Assembly: GCF_006874625.1 (NCBI RefSeq)
Contig: NZ_CP030034.1
Coordinates: forward strand, 2,790,001-2,854,000
Reading direction: 5' to 3'
Length of the DNA stretch: 64,000 nucleotides
DNA from: Bdellovibrio sp. NC01
GTDB taxonomy: Bacteria > Bdellovibrionota > Bdellovibrionia > Bdellovibrionales > Bdellovibrionaceae
The translations under genes were made by a program, and so were the position numbers. The notes under the pieces were generated by a model. That model made no database searches. It was not told the DNA's origin and saw only the letters and a list, made by a program, of their open reading frames with translations. This document shows positions 53,515 to 62,736 of the stretch, one piece after another (within the stretch, counting starts at the first letter, position 1; every line of letters begins with the position of its first letter).

Positions 53515-54263
53515 TGGACACTCCAGTAGCAGATATCAAAATTGGTGATATCACAGCTCGTTGGGCTGAAAACAATCACCTATTCGCGTCTTATCACGCT
53601 TCGATTGAAAGCACGAACACACTTGCCAAAGAAGAAGCTTTTCACGAATCGATGCTGCAAGAATCTTTGTGCTTGTACGTGACTGATTCCCAAACAGCAG
53701 GTCGCGGTCGTGGTAAAAATTCTTGGATTCATGATCAAGTGGGATCGGCTTTGTTAAGTTCATGGTCGTATTTGTTGAATGTGAAGCCTCAACCGACATT
53801 AGCATGTCTTGTGGGCCTTGCAGTTTACAGAGCATGCTCGACGACGTGGCCCTTCTTACAGTGGAATTTGAAAGCTCCGAATGACATTTATATCGGCGAC
53901 AAAAAAGTGGCTGGTATTCTGCTAGAAAACGTTGTGCAAGGTAACGATGTTCGTTTGATCATTGGTCTTGGTTTCAACGTCACAGCTTCACCAGAGGCAG
54001 TGACAACATCGACAAGTCTTTTGGAAGAGCTGCCACCGGGTGCTCCCCTTTTGGGTCAAGATTACTTGGCGTTCTTGGATCGTTTGTTGTTTGAATTGAC
54101 GGATGCAGTTTCACATTCTGATGAGCAGCTTTCGCCAACAGATCAATTGTCTTTGCTGACAGCTTTGAATCTTCATCCTTTGTTGAAAGAAAAATACACA
54201 ATGGTTGAAGCCAACGGCAGTCTTCTAGTGGGTGATAAAAAAATCGACTGGATGAGTTTATAA
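53514..54263 (+). CDS. birA: Biotin--[acetyl-CoA-carboxylase] ligase
   Basis: BirA joins biotin to the carboxyl carrier protein. The 249-residue single-domain form has ESTNTLAKEEA, the biotinyl-AMP loop AGRGRGKNSW and LKAPNDIYIGDKKVAGILLE. There is no N-terminal DNA-binding domain, so it is not the repressor type. It is coupled to nadC by TAATG and followed by a thioredoxin-like gene after 13 bases. The linkage of NAD and biotin steps is common in some bacteria through shared coaA/coaX type operons, but no such gene is seen here. Confidence 0.93.
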   Translation: MDTPVADIKIGDITARWAENNHLFASYHASIESTNTLAKEEAFHESMLQESLCLYVTDSQTAGRGRGKNSWIHDQVGSALLSSWSYLLNVKPQPTLACLVGLAVYRACSTTWPFLQWNLKAPNDIYIGDKKVAGILLENVVQGNDVRLIIGLGFNVTASPEAVTTSTSLLEELPPGAPLLGQDYLAFLDRLLFELTDAVSHSDEQLSPTDQLSLLTALNLHPLLKEKYTMVEANGSLLVGDKKIDWMSL

Positions 54264-54276
54264 AAGGAGACTTGCG

Positions 54277-54825
54277 ATGGCTTTGACATTTACTCCGTTC
54301 GCGGAACTTGGATCTGACTGTCCTCAATTTACTTTACCTGCGATCGACGGCAAAACTTACTCGTCGAAGGACTTTGCTAATGGCAAACCTTTAGTGGTGA
54401 TGTTCATCTGCAATCACTGTCCGTATGTACAAGCGATTGAAGATCGTTTGATTCAATTAGGCACTGATCTTAAAAAAGATGCGATCAATGTGGTTGCAAT
54501 CTGCTCAAACGATGCGGCCGACCATCCTGAAGACTCATTCGAAAACCTGCAAAAACGTGCACAGGAAAAACACTACCCGTTCGTTTACTTGCACGATGAA
54601 TCACAGGACGTTGCCAAAGCCTTCGGCGCTGTGTGCACGCCAGATTACTTTGTCTATGATGGCAATTTAAAATTGTCTTACCGTGGTCGCCTTGACGATT
54701 CATGGAAAGACGCTTCGAAAGTAACTAAAAGAGAATTATATGACGCCGTTCAAACCCTCGCAAAGGGCGCGAAGGTGTCTGATGAACAAACGGCCTCTAT
54801 GGGCTGTTCAATTAAGTGGAAGTAA
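54277..54825 (+). CDS. Thioredoxin-like redox protein (AhpC/TSA group)
   Basis: A 182-residue cytosolic thioredoxin-fold protein. CNHCPYV at 45-51 is a CxxC motif at the start of the second helix, and VCTPDYF gives the cis-Pro region. No signal peptide. This is the same type as small alkyl-hydroperoxide-reductase-like or redoxin proteins. AAAGGAGA precedes the ATG. It probably shares a transcript with birA upstream and the GyrI-like gene downstream (one base between stop and start). Confidence 0.87.
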   Translation: MALTFTPFAELGSDCPQFTLPAIDGKTYSSKDFANGKPLVVMFICNHCPYVQAIEDRLIQLGTDLKKDAINVVAICSNDAADHPEDSFENLQKRAQEKHYPFVYLHDESQDVAKAFGAVCTPDYFVYDGNLKLSYRGRLDDSWKDASKVTKRELYDAVQTLAKGAKVSDEQTASMGCSIKWK

Positions 54826-54826
54826 A

Positions 54827-55405
54827 ATGAAATACGTATTGGTATTTATTATCGCAGCTATGATTTCGTTCGGTGTTTACCTTGCAACATACCTTGGTGC
54901 CTTTAAAGGTGTTGAAATCACTCAAGCGAAACAAGGTCCTTTCAAAATCGTTTACATCGATCACATCGGTCCTTATCACAAAATGAATAAAGAAATCGAA
55001 ATCGTTGAAAAGTACTTTGTTCAATTGGGCAAACCTTGCGGCAGAACTTTCGGCGAATACTTGGACGATCCACAGACAGTTGAAGAAGCTCGCTTGCGTG
55101 CAAAAGCAGGCTGCTTGGTAGAGGAAGTTCCAGCGAATATGCCAGAAGGCTTCAAATCTGGTGAATTCCCAGTGCGTGATTATGTCGTAGCAAGCTTCAC
55201 GGGATCGCCTGGTATTGGTCCGATGAAAGTGTACCCACGCGTAAATGATTTTATGAAAGAACACGGCCTTAAACAAGAAGGCGCTGTGATCGAAATCTAC
55301 GAAATCCATTCTATCACTGAAAAGAATGCGATGACGACAACGTACTTGTTCCCGCTTCCTTCTGCATCAGCAGAGGCTGCCCCAGCAGCAACAGCTACGA
55401 AATAG
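54827..55405 (+). CDS. Membrane-anchored GyrI-like domain protein
   Basis: A 192-residue protein with an N-terminal membrane helix (about 2-22) and a GyrI/SOUL-like effector domain. FKIVYIDHIGPYHKMNKEIE, then VRDYVVASFTGSPGIG and the final IYEIHS match this group, which usually binds drugs or heme-like ligands. It is one base after the thioredoxin-like gene, so the two are cotranscribed. A membrane-tethered GyrI domain is unusual; the role is unknown. A terminator follows. Confidence 0.75.
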   Translation: MKYVLVFIIAAMISFGVYLATYLGAFKGVEITQAKQGPFKIVYIDHIGPYHKMNKEIEIVEKYFVQLGKPCGRTFGEYLDDPQTVEEARLRAKAGCLVEEVPANMPEGFKSGEFPVRDYVVASFTGSPGIGPMKVYPRVNDFMKEHGLKQEGAVIEIYEIHSITEKNAMTTTYLFPLPSASAEAAPAATATK

Positions 55406-55410
55406 CAAAT

Positions 55411-55446
55411 AAAAAGGGCCTTGCGATTAGCAAAGCCCTTTTTTTA
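55411..55446 (+). terminator. Rho-independent terminator
   Basis: AAAGGGC-c-TTGC and GCAA-a-GCCCTTT pair with one internal mismatch around a five-base loop, followed by TTTTTTT. It ends the nadC-birA run and can also act on the convergent SIMPL gene. Confidence 0.88.
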
Positions 55447-55469
55447 TTTCATAAAATCAGTGTCTGTAC

Positions 55470-56183
55470 TTAGTTGATTTCGTATTCTGCTGTCACTTCA
55501 ACGCGAACTTTGATCTGTCCACCTGAAAGTTCAGTGGGTGCGCTATCCCCCGCTGCCATTGCTTTCATCGCAAAGCCACGATTCATCGGCATTGGCGGTC
55601 TGATTGCTGAAGCACCGTGAGAAATACGCGCCACATTTTTGATTTTTACGCCCGCAGCTTTGGCAATTTCTTCCGCTTTTGCTTTTGCTGAATGAACAGC
55701 ATCTGCCAATGCCGCTGTTTCAACCCTTTGTCTTTGATCTGAATCCCAGTTGATGTTGTTCACGTTCACACCAGAATCCGTGCCTTTTTTCTCGACCACC
55801 AAGGCATCCAAGAAATTTCCAGCATCAGCTACGTTTCTGAATGTCACAAGCACGTTGTTCACAACTCTGAAACCGACCATTTTGTTTTGTTGCGTTTTTT
55901 GATCGTAAATATATTCCGGATTCAAAGAATAGTTATCCGTTTGGATATCTTCTTTTTTGATTTTGAAATCGTCGAAAGTTTTCTTCACTTGTTTGTATTG
56001 AGTCGCGGCAAGCTGTTGAGCTTGTTTCGCAGTCGTGGCTTTACTCCATACCTCGACGTTCATGATAACCATGTTTGGATCAAGACCTTTTTCGGCTGAA
56101 CCAGATACGATGATCAAGCGATCATCCGCGTGAGCGATACAAGTAGCAAATGTGAGAATCAGGGCTGCAATTGTCTTTTTCAT
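55470..56183 (-). CDS. SIMPL (DUF541) periplasmic protein
   Basis: A 237-residue exported protein with a signal peptide (cleavage near IAHA-DD). The SIMPL/YggE-like fold is shown by VSGSAEKGLDPNMVIMNVEV, TTAKQAQQLAATQYKQVKK and DAVHSAKAKAEEIAKAAGV. YggE-type proteins are linked to oxidative stress and envelope quality, mechanism unclear. The ATG at 56183 has AAAGGCAG upstream. It diverges from the OmpA-type lipoprotein gene. Confidence 0.9.
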   Translation of the reverse strand: MKKTIAALILTFATCIAHADDRLIIVSGSAEKGLDPNMVIMNVEVWSKATTAKQAQQLAATQYKQVKKTFDDFKIKKEDIQTDNYSLNPEYIYDQKTQQNKMVGFRVVNNVLVTFRNVADAGNFLDALVVEKKGTDSGVNVNNINWDSDQRQRVETAALADAVHSAKAKAEEIAKAAGVKIKNVARISHGASAIRPPMPMNRGFAMKAMAAGDSAPTELSGGQIKVRVEVTAEYEIN

Positions 56184-56349
56184 AATCTGCCTTTCGTTTT
56201 TTGAAACACTTAACGATAAAACGAAGAGAACTCGGGTCGCAAATGTATTAGTTTGAATCGTGAAACCTGGACGCGGCGTTCTTCCTCTTGCGTAACTTAT
56301 GTCAAATTCCAGATAATGTTGAAGTTCTAGTAAAAGGAGAAATAGTTCC

Positions 56350-57003
56350 ATGAAAAAAATGATCGTAATGGCGAGCATGTTCGCAGTAATTTTGAGTGCT
56401 TGCGCGACTATTGAAGATAATAAAAAAACGGCTGCGGGTGCTGGTATCGGTGCCGTTGTTGGTGGTGTTGCAGGTGCGGTGATTGGTCACCAAACTGGCA
56501 ATCGTAATGCGGGTGCCCTGATCGGCGCGACACTTGGCGCAGGTGTTGGTGGTTTGATCGGTAATCGTTTAGATAAACAGCAAAAAGAACTAGAAAAAAT
56601 TGCTGAAACAAAAAGAACTGAACAAGGCCTTATCACGAAGTTGAAAAGCGATATCTTGTTTGACACAGGTAAAGCTGATTTGAAGCCAGCAGCTAAAGAA
56701 AACATCAATCAACTAGCTGCAATCATGAAAAAATACCCAGAGAACGTATTGACGATCAAAGGTTACACTGACAGCACGGGTTCAGACAAAGTGAACAAAC
56801 CACTTTCTGAAAAACGCGCTCAGGCAGTTCGTGATCAATTGCTTGTGGCTGGTATCCCGGCAAACACGGTGTCTTCATTGGGCATGGGTTCTGAAAACCC
56901 AGTTGATGCTAGCAAATCTAAAGATGCTTACGCAAAAAATCGTCGCGTAGAAATCGAAATCACTGTTGATGAATCTAAAGTGCCAAAACAAAAAGGCGCA
57001 TAG
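56350..57003 (+). CDS. OmpA-family lipoprotein with glycine zipper
   Basis: A 217-residue lipoprotein (LSAC lipobox, Cys18) with a glycine-zipper segment at about 31-75 (GAGIGAVVGGVAGAVIG) and an OmpA-type peptidoglycan-binding domain at about 90-205. The binding motif GYTDSTGSDKVNKPLSEKRA and NRRVEIEI is clear. This is the YiaD/Pal-like layout, tethering the outer membrane to the wall. AAAGGAG precedes the ATG. Confidence 0.94.
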   Translation: MKKMIVMASMFAVILSACATIEDNKKTAAGAGIGAVVGGVAGAVIGHQTGNRNAGALIGATLGAGVGGLIGNRLDKQQKELEKIAETKRTEQGLITKLKSDILFDTGKADLKPAAKENINQLAAIMKKYPENVLTIKGYTDSTGSDKVNKPLSEKRAQAVRDQLLVAGIPANTVSSLGMGSENPVDASKSKDAYAKNRRVEIEITVDESKVPKQKGA

Positions 57004-57027
57004 TTCTTCACTCACCTAGTGAAAATA

Positions 57028-57060
57028 AAAAAGCCGGTTTCAACAACCGGCTTTTTTTAT
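57028..57060. terminator. Bidirectional terminator
   Basis: AAGCCGGTT and AACCGGCTT form a 9-bp stem with loop TCAAC and long A and T runs. It ends the OmpA-type gene and the convergent HD gene. Confidence 0.92.
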
Positions 57061-57069
57061 TTACGAATG

Positions 57070-57642
57070 TTACTTCATCAATTCGCGGGCTAATTCCAAG
57101 AAGCGCGCTTCTGTCACTTCCGGCTGCCATGGAATGATTGGGAAATCAAACGGCTCATCTTCACGAATACCCCATGACTTCAAATCTTTCGTGATCAAAT
57201 CGCGAACTTCAGTCGCAAGCAAGCGACGATCAATTTGTTTCACAATCTTAGGAGCTGGGAATTCAAGATTGAATTTCTTAGAAATCGCCCAGTGAATGCG
57301 CGATTCAATAATTTCAAAATCAGGAAGCAATGCTTTAACCGGAGACACCAAGTCACCAATATACGTTTCCGTCGCATCATGAAATAGCATCTGCAAGGCC
57401 ACTTCTTTCGTTGGCGAAACTTGCGCACCCAAACAAGAATGCTGACCTACGCTATAGAAAAAACGCGTATGACCGTTGAAGCGTGCCTGACGTGCTAAAG
57501 CACAAGCGATGTCTTCAATACGAATCGCATCGGGCTCTGGTTTTAGAATGCTAAAACGATTTCCTGAAAGGGTTACGACCCATGATTTCTCAATCACTTC
57601 AGGTTTGTTCAATCTTTCTGGTAAAGCAGCTAGTTCAATCAT
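57070..57642 (-). CDS. HD-domain phosphohydrolase (YfbR-like)
   Basis: A 190-residue HD-superfamily hydrolase. The metal ligands are His68 in VGQHS, the His88-Asp89 pair in MLFHDATETYIGD, and a later Asp in KQIDRR. This is the layout of 5'-deoxynucleotidase YfbR-like and phage HD proteins. The ATG at 57642 is chosen because the upstream in-frame extension overlaps the divergent MarC gene and reads poorly. Substrate is not known. Confidence 0.8.
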   Translation of the reverse strand: MIELAALPERLNKPEVIEKSWVVTLSGNRFSILKPEPDAIRIEDIACALARQARFNGHTRFFYSVGQHSCLGAQVSPTKEVALQMLFHDATETYIGDLVSPVKALLPDFEIIESRIHWAISKKFNLEFPAPKIVKQIDRRLLATEVRDLITKDLKSWGIREDEPFDFPIIPWQPEVTEARFLELARELMK

Positions 57643-57791
57643 GGGAAAAACGGATATCCCAGGCGGATCGAAGTTGCATGACAAATCTGGGTCAATACGG
57701 TGTGTTATTTGGCTTTTTAATGCCCTGTTCTTAGGCAGCCCGACTCTACAAAACTTTACGGAGTTTGAGGAAACCGCTGTCATATTTAAAG

Positions 57792-58481
57792 ATGTTTAGG
57801 GAATATGCTTTAACCTTTTTTAAGGACCTCTTTTTGGTCATGGCGGCCTTGATCCCTATTCTGAATCCCATGGGCCAAATGCCGATTTTCTTATCGCAAA
57901 CCCAAGATATTCCCGCAGTGGATCGCAAAATTTTGGCGCAAAAAATTGCGACCTATGGATTTTTTATTTTAGTCGGCTCAATGTTCATCGGCACTTATCT
58001 TCTAAAATTTTTCGGAATCTCGCTTCCAGTTGTGCAAGTGGGCGGTGGCTTGCTTGTCAGCCTAACGGGCTGGAGCCTGTTGCAATCACCGGACACACCC
58101 GCAGGAACACTGACGCCGAATCAGCAACAAGCCGTCGACAACGAAGCGATTCGTGCTGCTTATTCGCGCCGCGCTTTTTTTCCACTGACGTTTCCATTAA
58201 CAGTGGGCCCCGGAAGTATTTCCGTCGCAATCACCCTGGGCGCAAACTTACGCACGCAAGCGACCGGTGAAGGCATCATTTTAGTTTCAAGCATCCTTGG
58301 AGTCGTCGCTGTCGCAGCTACTGTTTATTTTTGTTATCGCTATGCAGATCGTTTGGTTTCTCGGCTTGGAGAAATAGGAGCCGTCATCGTTCTGCGTCTG
58401 TCGGCATTTATTTTATTGTGCCTAGGAATTCAAATCATGTGGAACGGATTAAGCGAATTACTCAAATCGCTTCACATTTAG
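57792..58481 (+). CDS. MarC-family (UPF0056) membrane protein
   Basis: A 229-residue inner-membrane protein with six or so helices and the MarC signature LIPILNPMGQMPIFLS near the N-terminus, plus the matching FPLTVGPGSISVAIT in the second half, as in this internally repeated family. Its function is unclear and it is not a proven drug exporter. The ATG at 57792 is chosen by the family start; a TTG at 57765 is in frame, neither has a strong ribosome binding site. Next gene is eight bases away. Confidence 0.85.
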   Translation: MFREYALTFFKDLFLVMAALIPILNPMGQMPIFLSQTQDIPAVDRKILAQKIATYGFFILVGSMFIGTYLLKFFGISLPVVQVGGGLLVSLTGWSLLQSPDTPAGTLTPNQQQAVDNEAIRAAYSRRAFFPLTFPLTVGPGSISVAITLGANLRTQATGEGIILVSSILGVVAVAATVYFCYRYADRLVSRLGEIGAVIVLRLSAFILLCLGIQIMWNGLSELLKSLHI

Positions 58482-58489
58482 GAGCCCTC

Positions 58490-60193
58490 ATGGATTTCAA
58501 ATTACTGATCGCAAATCACCCCGAGATTACAATTTTTTTCGCGATCCTGCTTGGAAATTTCATCGGTAAAATTAAGATCGGTCATTTCTCCTTGGGAGCC
58601 GTCATTGGAACTTTGATTGCCGGTTTAATCGTCGGTATTTTTGTGGTGCCTGATATTCCTGAAATCGTGCGCTGGGCGTTCTTTGATTTGTTCTTGTTCG
58701 CAATTGGTTATTCAGTGGGGCCGCAATTTTTTTCTTCTTTGCGACGATCGGCTTTGCCACAAATTATCATCACTGTGACTGTGAACTTGGGCGGTTTGTT
58801 CGCGGCCATTGCCTGCGCTTATTTCTTTCGCTTTGATACGGGTACAACAGCGGGTGTTTTATCAGGGGCACTGACCCAATCCGCTGCTTTGGGTACGGGT
58901 ATCAACGCCATTCACAGTTTACCAATTTCCGAAGATCAAAAAGCAGTTCTAACAACGAATGTTCCAATCGCCGACGCCATGACATACGTGTTCGGTGACT
59001 TAGGATTAATTCTTATTTTAGTCGTGATCTTACCTGCCCTTTTCAAAATTGATTTGAAAAAAGAAAGTGCCGCCCTTGAAGAGTCGTTAAAAAAAGACGG
59101 CATCGGAGGTGCTTCGGAAAGCTTTTTCAAAACTGCGAACAAAGAAACCGTTCGCGCTTATGTCGTCACCAACCCCAAATATATTGGTCGGCCGATCTCT
59201 GAAATTGAACATGAATTCAAAGACAATCGCATGTTCATTGAAAAAGTCAGCCGCGATGGAAAAGTTCAAGAGGTCGACACCAATTTCGTTTTACAAAAAA
59301 GCGACTTGGTCACGGTCACGGGCTGGCGTTCGGGATTCATTCACGGCGTTGAGGCCATCGGCCCTGAAGTTGACAGCCACCAAATGCTGACTGTTGAAAC
59401 TCAAGAACGAAAAGTATTTATCACCAACAAAGAATACGACGGCATGAAGATGTCACAACTTGCTGAACGCGGTCGAGGCCTGTATTTAAGAAAAATCACC
59501 CGCGGAGGAGTCGAGCTGCCTATCGGTGCCAACCTTGAATTGCATCGCGGTGACGTCCTTTATCTGATCGGCGCACCAAAAGATTTAAACGTTGCGACTT
59601 CTAAATTAGGTTTTGCGGAAAGCGATCCAAAAAAATCGGATCTGGCATTTATCGGTGCCTGTATTTGTATTGGTATTATTTTAGGTATGTTCAGTTTGCA
59701 GGTTCATGACATCCCTTTGGGATTAGGCGCCAGCGGCTCCGTCCTTGTCGTCGGCTTGATCGCAGGTTGGGCACAAAAAAGAGTTCCGTACATTGGTTCA
59801 ATCCCAGAATCCGCGCAGCAAATATTAATCGATATTGGCTTGATTGTATTTATCGCTGTTGTCGGGCTGAAAGCTGGCCCGCATGCGGTCGATGCCATTA
59901 AAGAAGGTGGTTACCCGATGGTTCTTAAGATCCTGGGGGCCGGAGCGATCACGACAGTCGTAGGACCATTTTTGGGTTTTTTCGTGGGACGCTTTCTATT
60001 AAAACAAAATGCCGCGACGACGTTAGCGACCATTGGTGGCGCACAGACCGCAATGCCTTCTTTAAATGCGATTCAAGACGCATCCGGCAGTAAGGTTCTT
60101 GCCACTTCCTTTACATTGCCTTATGCGATCGGAAATATTCTTCTGACGCTATGGGGCCCGGTGATTGTTGCAGTCTCGCGATTGTGGCAGTAA
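58490..60193 (+). CDS. AspT/YidE-type transporter with two RCK_C (TrkA_C) domains
   Basis: A 567-residue inner-membrane transporter of the aspartate:alanine exchanger (AAE) family. Two five-to-six-helix halves (about 1-190 and 390-567) flank a cytoplasmic loop with two TrkA_C domains (about 210-365), marked by VTNPKYIGRPISEIE and ITNKEYDGMKMSQLAER. The duplicated GxxxGAxxxTPALN-type motif is seen as LTQSAALGTGIN and GGAQTAMPSLNA. AGGAGCCC precedes the ATG. Natural substrate unknown. Confidence 0.9.
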   Translation: MDFKLLIANHPEITIFFAILLGNFIGKIKIGHFSLGAVIGTLIAGLIVGIFVVPDIPEIVRWAFFDLFLFAIGYSVGPQFFSSLRRSALPQIIITVTVNLGGLFAAIACAYFFRFDTGTTAGVLSGALTQSAALGTGINAIHSLPISEDQKAVLTTNVPIADAMTYVFGDLGLILILVVILPALFKIDLKKESAALEESLKKDGIGGASESFFKTANKETVRAYVVTNPKYIGRPISEIEHEFKDNRMFIEKVSRDGKVQEVDTNFVLQKSDLVTVTGWRSGFIHGVEAIGPEVDSHQMLTVETQERKVFITNKEYDGMKMSQLAERGRGLYLRKITRGGVELPIGANLELHRGDVLYLIGAPKDLNVATSKLGFAESDPKKSDLAFIGACICIGIILGMFSLQVHDIPLGLGASGSVLVVGLIAGWAQKRVPYIGSIPESAQQILIDIGLIVFIAVVGLKAGPHAVDAIKEGGYPMVLKILGAGAITTVVGPFLGFFVGRFLLKQNAATTLATIGGAQTAMPSLNAIQDASGSKVLATSFTLPYAIGNILLTLWGPVIVAVSRLWQ

Positions 60194-60203
60194 GCTTTAT
60201 GAC

Positions 60204-60707
60204 ATGAGTTCATACGTGTTTTTGACAGAATGTGCAGATTTTGGTGAAGCCCAAGTCGTAAAATCTTTTTTGGTGTCGCAAGGCTTTCACCCGAAAGTTC
60301 GCGATGAACAAATGCGTACGGTCGCTCCCCATCTTCAAAATCTTCTGGGTAAGCTTGTCATCGAAATTCCAGAAGTCGAATTCATGAGCGCTTCTGAAGC
60401 TCTGGAAGGTTTAGAAAAACAACGTCTGGAGATTGTGCGCCCTGAAGATCATGACGAACAGGCTGCGGCTCTGGCTATCACTCAAGGGACTGCAAAACGA
60501 TCTTTGATCAACGCCGTATTAGGATGTGTGTTTATTCCTGTTTTGTGCAACTTGTACTCGATGTTTCTTACATGGAAAGTTCTTGCAGAAGAAAGACCTC
60601 TGTCACGCATCAGCCGAACTCGCATTGCACTTGCGACTATTTTTAATATTCTTGGATTTTATTTTTGGCTTACGTTTGGTCTGAAACACTTTTTGCAGAA
60701 TATGTAA
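60204..60707 (+). CDS. DUF2007-like protein with two C-terminal membrane helices
   Basis: A 167-residue protein. The first 80 residues (TECADFGEAQVVKSFLVSQG, then HPKVRDE) resemble the DUF2007 putative signal-transducing domain, which folds like a small ferredoxin-type unit. Two membrane helices follow at about 105-125 and 140-160. It starts 10 bases after the AspT-type gene with a weak ribosome binding site. Function unknown. Confidence 0.7.
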   Translation: MSSYVFLTECADFGEAQVVKSFLVSQGFHPKVRDEQMRTVAPHLQNLLGKLVIEIPEVEFMSASEALEGLEKQRLEIVRPEDHDEQAAALAITQGTAKRSLINAVLGCVFIPVLCNLYSMFLTWKVLAEERPLSRISRTRIALATIFNILGFYFWLTFGLKHFLQNM

Positions 60708-60751
60708 AGTCACACGTACTCGGTGCCTAGCGCTTCGAGTATCCTGTCAGC

Positions 60752-61534
60752 ATGAAATCTTGCTTTATTTTTCTGACTTTCTTTTGTGTGATCATCTTTT
60801 GCCCCAAAGGATTTTCAGAGGTAAAAACCAATGAATTCGAATTCGTCGGTTACGAAGTCGAACCGTTCTATTTTAAATCTGGCACAGAAGGCATCACTGG
60901 CGCTTATTTCGAAATCATGACCGAAACCTGCAAGCATTTGCAGATGCGCTGTAAATTCAGAATCATTACGAACTTCCGCGAAGTATTCAAACTGGTTCGT
61001 GATGGCAAGGTGGATTCTTCAGGACCGTATGCGTTTATTCAACCCCGCGAACAAGCGTTGTATTTCAGTCCCCCTCTCTTTAAAACTGGTTATGGCTTTT
61101 ATGGTTTAAAGAAGAATGTCACACCAATTAAATCACTCAACGATCTTCGAGGGCTTTCCATCGGGGTCCTTTATCCGTCGAATACCTCTTTGAGCCTTAC
61201 CCGCATCAACGAATTTGTAGACGGCAAAATTAAATTCGTCCCTGAAACATCGGTTCCGAAACTGCTGCAAGGAGCTGAGCACAATAACTATCCTTTAATT
61301 TATTTAAATACTGATGCGGCACGAGTGCAGATTGCAAAACGCCACAGCCCCCTTGAGCAAGTTCCCAAGCTGGGCGAGACCGCAGAATATTATATCGTAT
61401 TTTCAAAGCAGCTGGTGACGCCTGAACGTTTCGAGAAAATCAAAAAAGCTCTTGAAGAATTGCGCGGTTCCATTTTCTTCCAAGAGGTTGCAAAGAAATA
61501 CCAATTGCAACCCTCTGACGAAAAAACCAATTAA
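60752..61534 (+). CDS. Periplasmic amino-acid-binding-type protein (SBP_bac_3 family)
   Basis: A 260-residue exported protein with a signal peptide (about 22 residues) and the solute-binding family 3 fold. EVEPFYFKSGTEGITGAYFE, then SSGPYAFIQPREQALYFS and LRGLSIGVLYPSNTS match. No transporter genes are adjacent, so it may be a stand-alone sensor or binding protein, which is common in this lineage. Its stop overlaps the convergent gene by four bases. Confidence 0.82.
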   Translation: MKSCFIFLTFFCVIIFCPKGFSEVKTNEFEFVGYEVEPFYFKSGTEGITGAYFEIMTETCKHLQMRCKFRIITNFREVFKLVRDGKVDSSGPYAFIQPREQALYFSPPLFKTGYGFYGLKKNVTPIKSLNDLRGLSIGVLYPSNTSLSLTRINEFVDGKIKFVPETSVPKLLQGAEHNNYPLIYLNTDAARVQIAKRHSPLEQVPKLGETAEYYIVFSKQLVTPERFEKIKKALEELRGSIFFQEVAKKYQLQPSDEKTN

Positions 61535-62682
61535 CCAAAGACAGGCCCACACGCGCGACGTGAAGAGTTCACTTTGTTCGTGATCGCATTATAAAGATCC
61601 ACAAACTTCATCGCTACAAGTTTGAACGACCCGCGCACATCACCAATTTGCAAACGCACGAATCCTTTAACCACTGGTGACACTGTGATGCGCACCCAGT
61701 TATGACGTTCTGATTTATTCGTGAACGTCAAAAGATCTGCCAATGGTGGAGGTGGCAATCCCAAACTAGAACTTAAGCCTGCGGAAAAATAGTCCGGAGA
61801 AGCCGAACTATATCCCGGTACCGCTGGTGGATAGAATGAAGAACCTTTGATGGTGTCGGCACCTTCGCGACGGCCTAATGAAATACCCGCTTTACCAACA
61901 ACACCGACAACGCTGACTGCAGCCTTTGTGTTATCAAAAACTTCTGAGTTATGGAAAAGTTCAAAAACGAATGCACGGCTTTTTTTATTGTAAGCGAGTG
62001 AAAAACCAAGCTCTTCAGCTCCGCCGCCGCCCTTGCGTAATACGCCCGTTTCCGCAACGATACCGACAGAAGCACTTAAACCAAATTCATTTGATTCAAT
62101 AACCAATGGCGCTTGCGAAAACAGTTTATAGTCGATGCCTTTAAGAATCGCCGCCACCGCATCCTGACGACGTTGCTGAAACGTACGTTTTTCTTTTGGT
62201 TCAGACGGTTTGCCTTTGCCGATGGCTTTCATCGCACCTGACTTCACAACACTTAAAGCATCACCGACAAGACTGCCAACACCAAATACAACGCTTGTCG
62301 AACTTAAGATACGCGCCGCATTTGATAAAAATAACACGCGCATGTCTTGAAACTTCTTTTGGCTTTCTGGCGTCATGCTTTCATAAGGTTGCAACGGGTC
62401 TATTTCTTCCAGTGAACCACCACGCGCGATGATTTGTTCTTTGACCTTGTCTGGAATTTTTAAACCCAAAGCTTCCTTCATCGCCTCGCGATCGGGAATT
62501 TGTTCGAAAGAAAAGATTTTGGCCTCAGAAACTTTGATCAGCAGTTGCTCGCGCTGCGCGACCTGTGCGGGCTCTAGCAACGTTTCTGACGTTTCCATTT
62601 CTGGAACGTCATCAGCGTGAGCAAAACGCAGCGGAAGTGCCACTGCCAAGATCATCAATAAGGATGTTACTAAGTTCTTCAT
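61531..62682 (-). CDS. Secreted hypothetical protein
   Basis: A 383-residue protein with a signal peptide (cleavage near FAHA-DD). The first half has a charged helical region (QREQLLIKVSEAKIFSFEQI) and a hydrophobic patch; the second half is beta-rich with Gly-rich turns (VSVVGVVGKAGISLGRREGA). No known family. AAAAGGAC precedes the ATG. It follows the deamidase-like gene by 54 bases on the same strand and may be its partner or immunity-like protein; this is a guess from position. Confidence 0.7.
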   Translation of the reverse strand: MKNLVTSLLMILAVALPLRFAHADDVPEMETSETLLEPAQVAQREQLLIKVSEAKIFSFEQIPDREAMKEALGLKIPDKVKEQIIARGGSLEEIDPLQPYESMTPESQKKFQDMRVLFLSNAARILSSTSVVFGVGSLVGDALSVVKSGAMKAIGKGKPSEPKEKRTFQQRRQDAVAAILKGIDYKLFSQAPLVIESNEFGLSASVGIVAETGVLRKGGGGAEELGFSLAYNKKSRAFVFELFHNSEVFDNTKAAVSVVGVVGKAGISLGRREGADTIKGSSFYPPAVPGYSSASPDYFSAGLSSSLGLPPPPLADLLTFTNKSERHNWVRITVSPVVKGFVRLQIGDVRGSFKLVAMKFVDLYNAITNKVNSSRRACGPVFG

Positions 62683-62736
62683 AGTCCTTTTACTTTCTTA
62701 TCGTTCGCACACGCACGGGGTTTGTTTTTAAAACTT

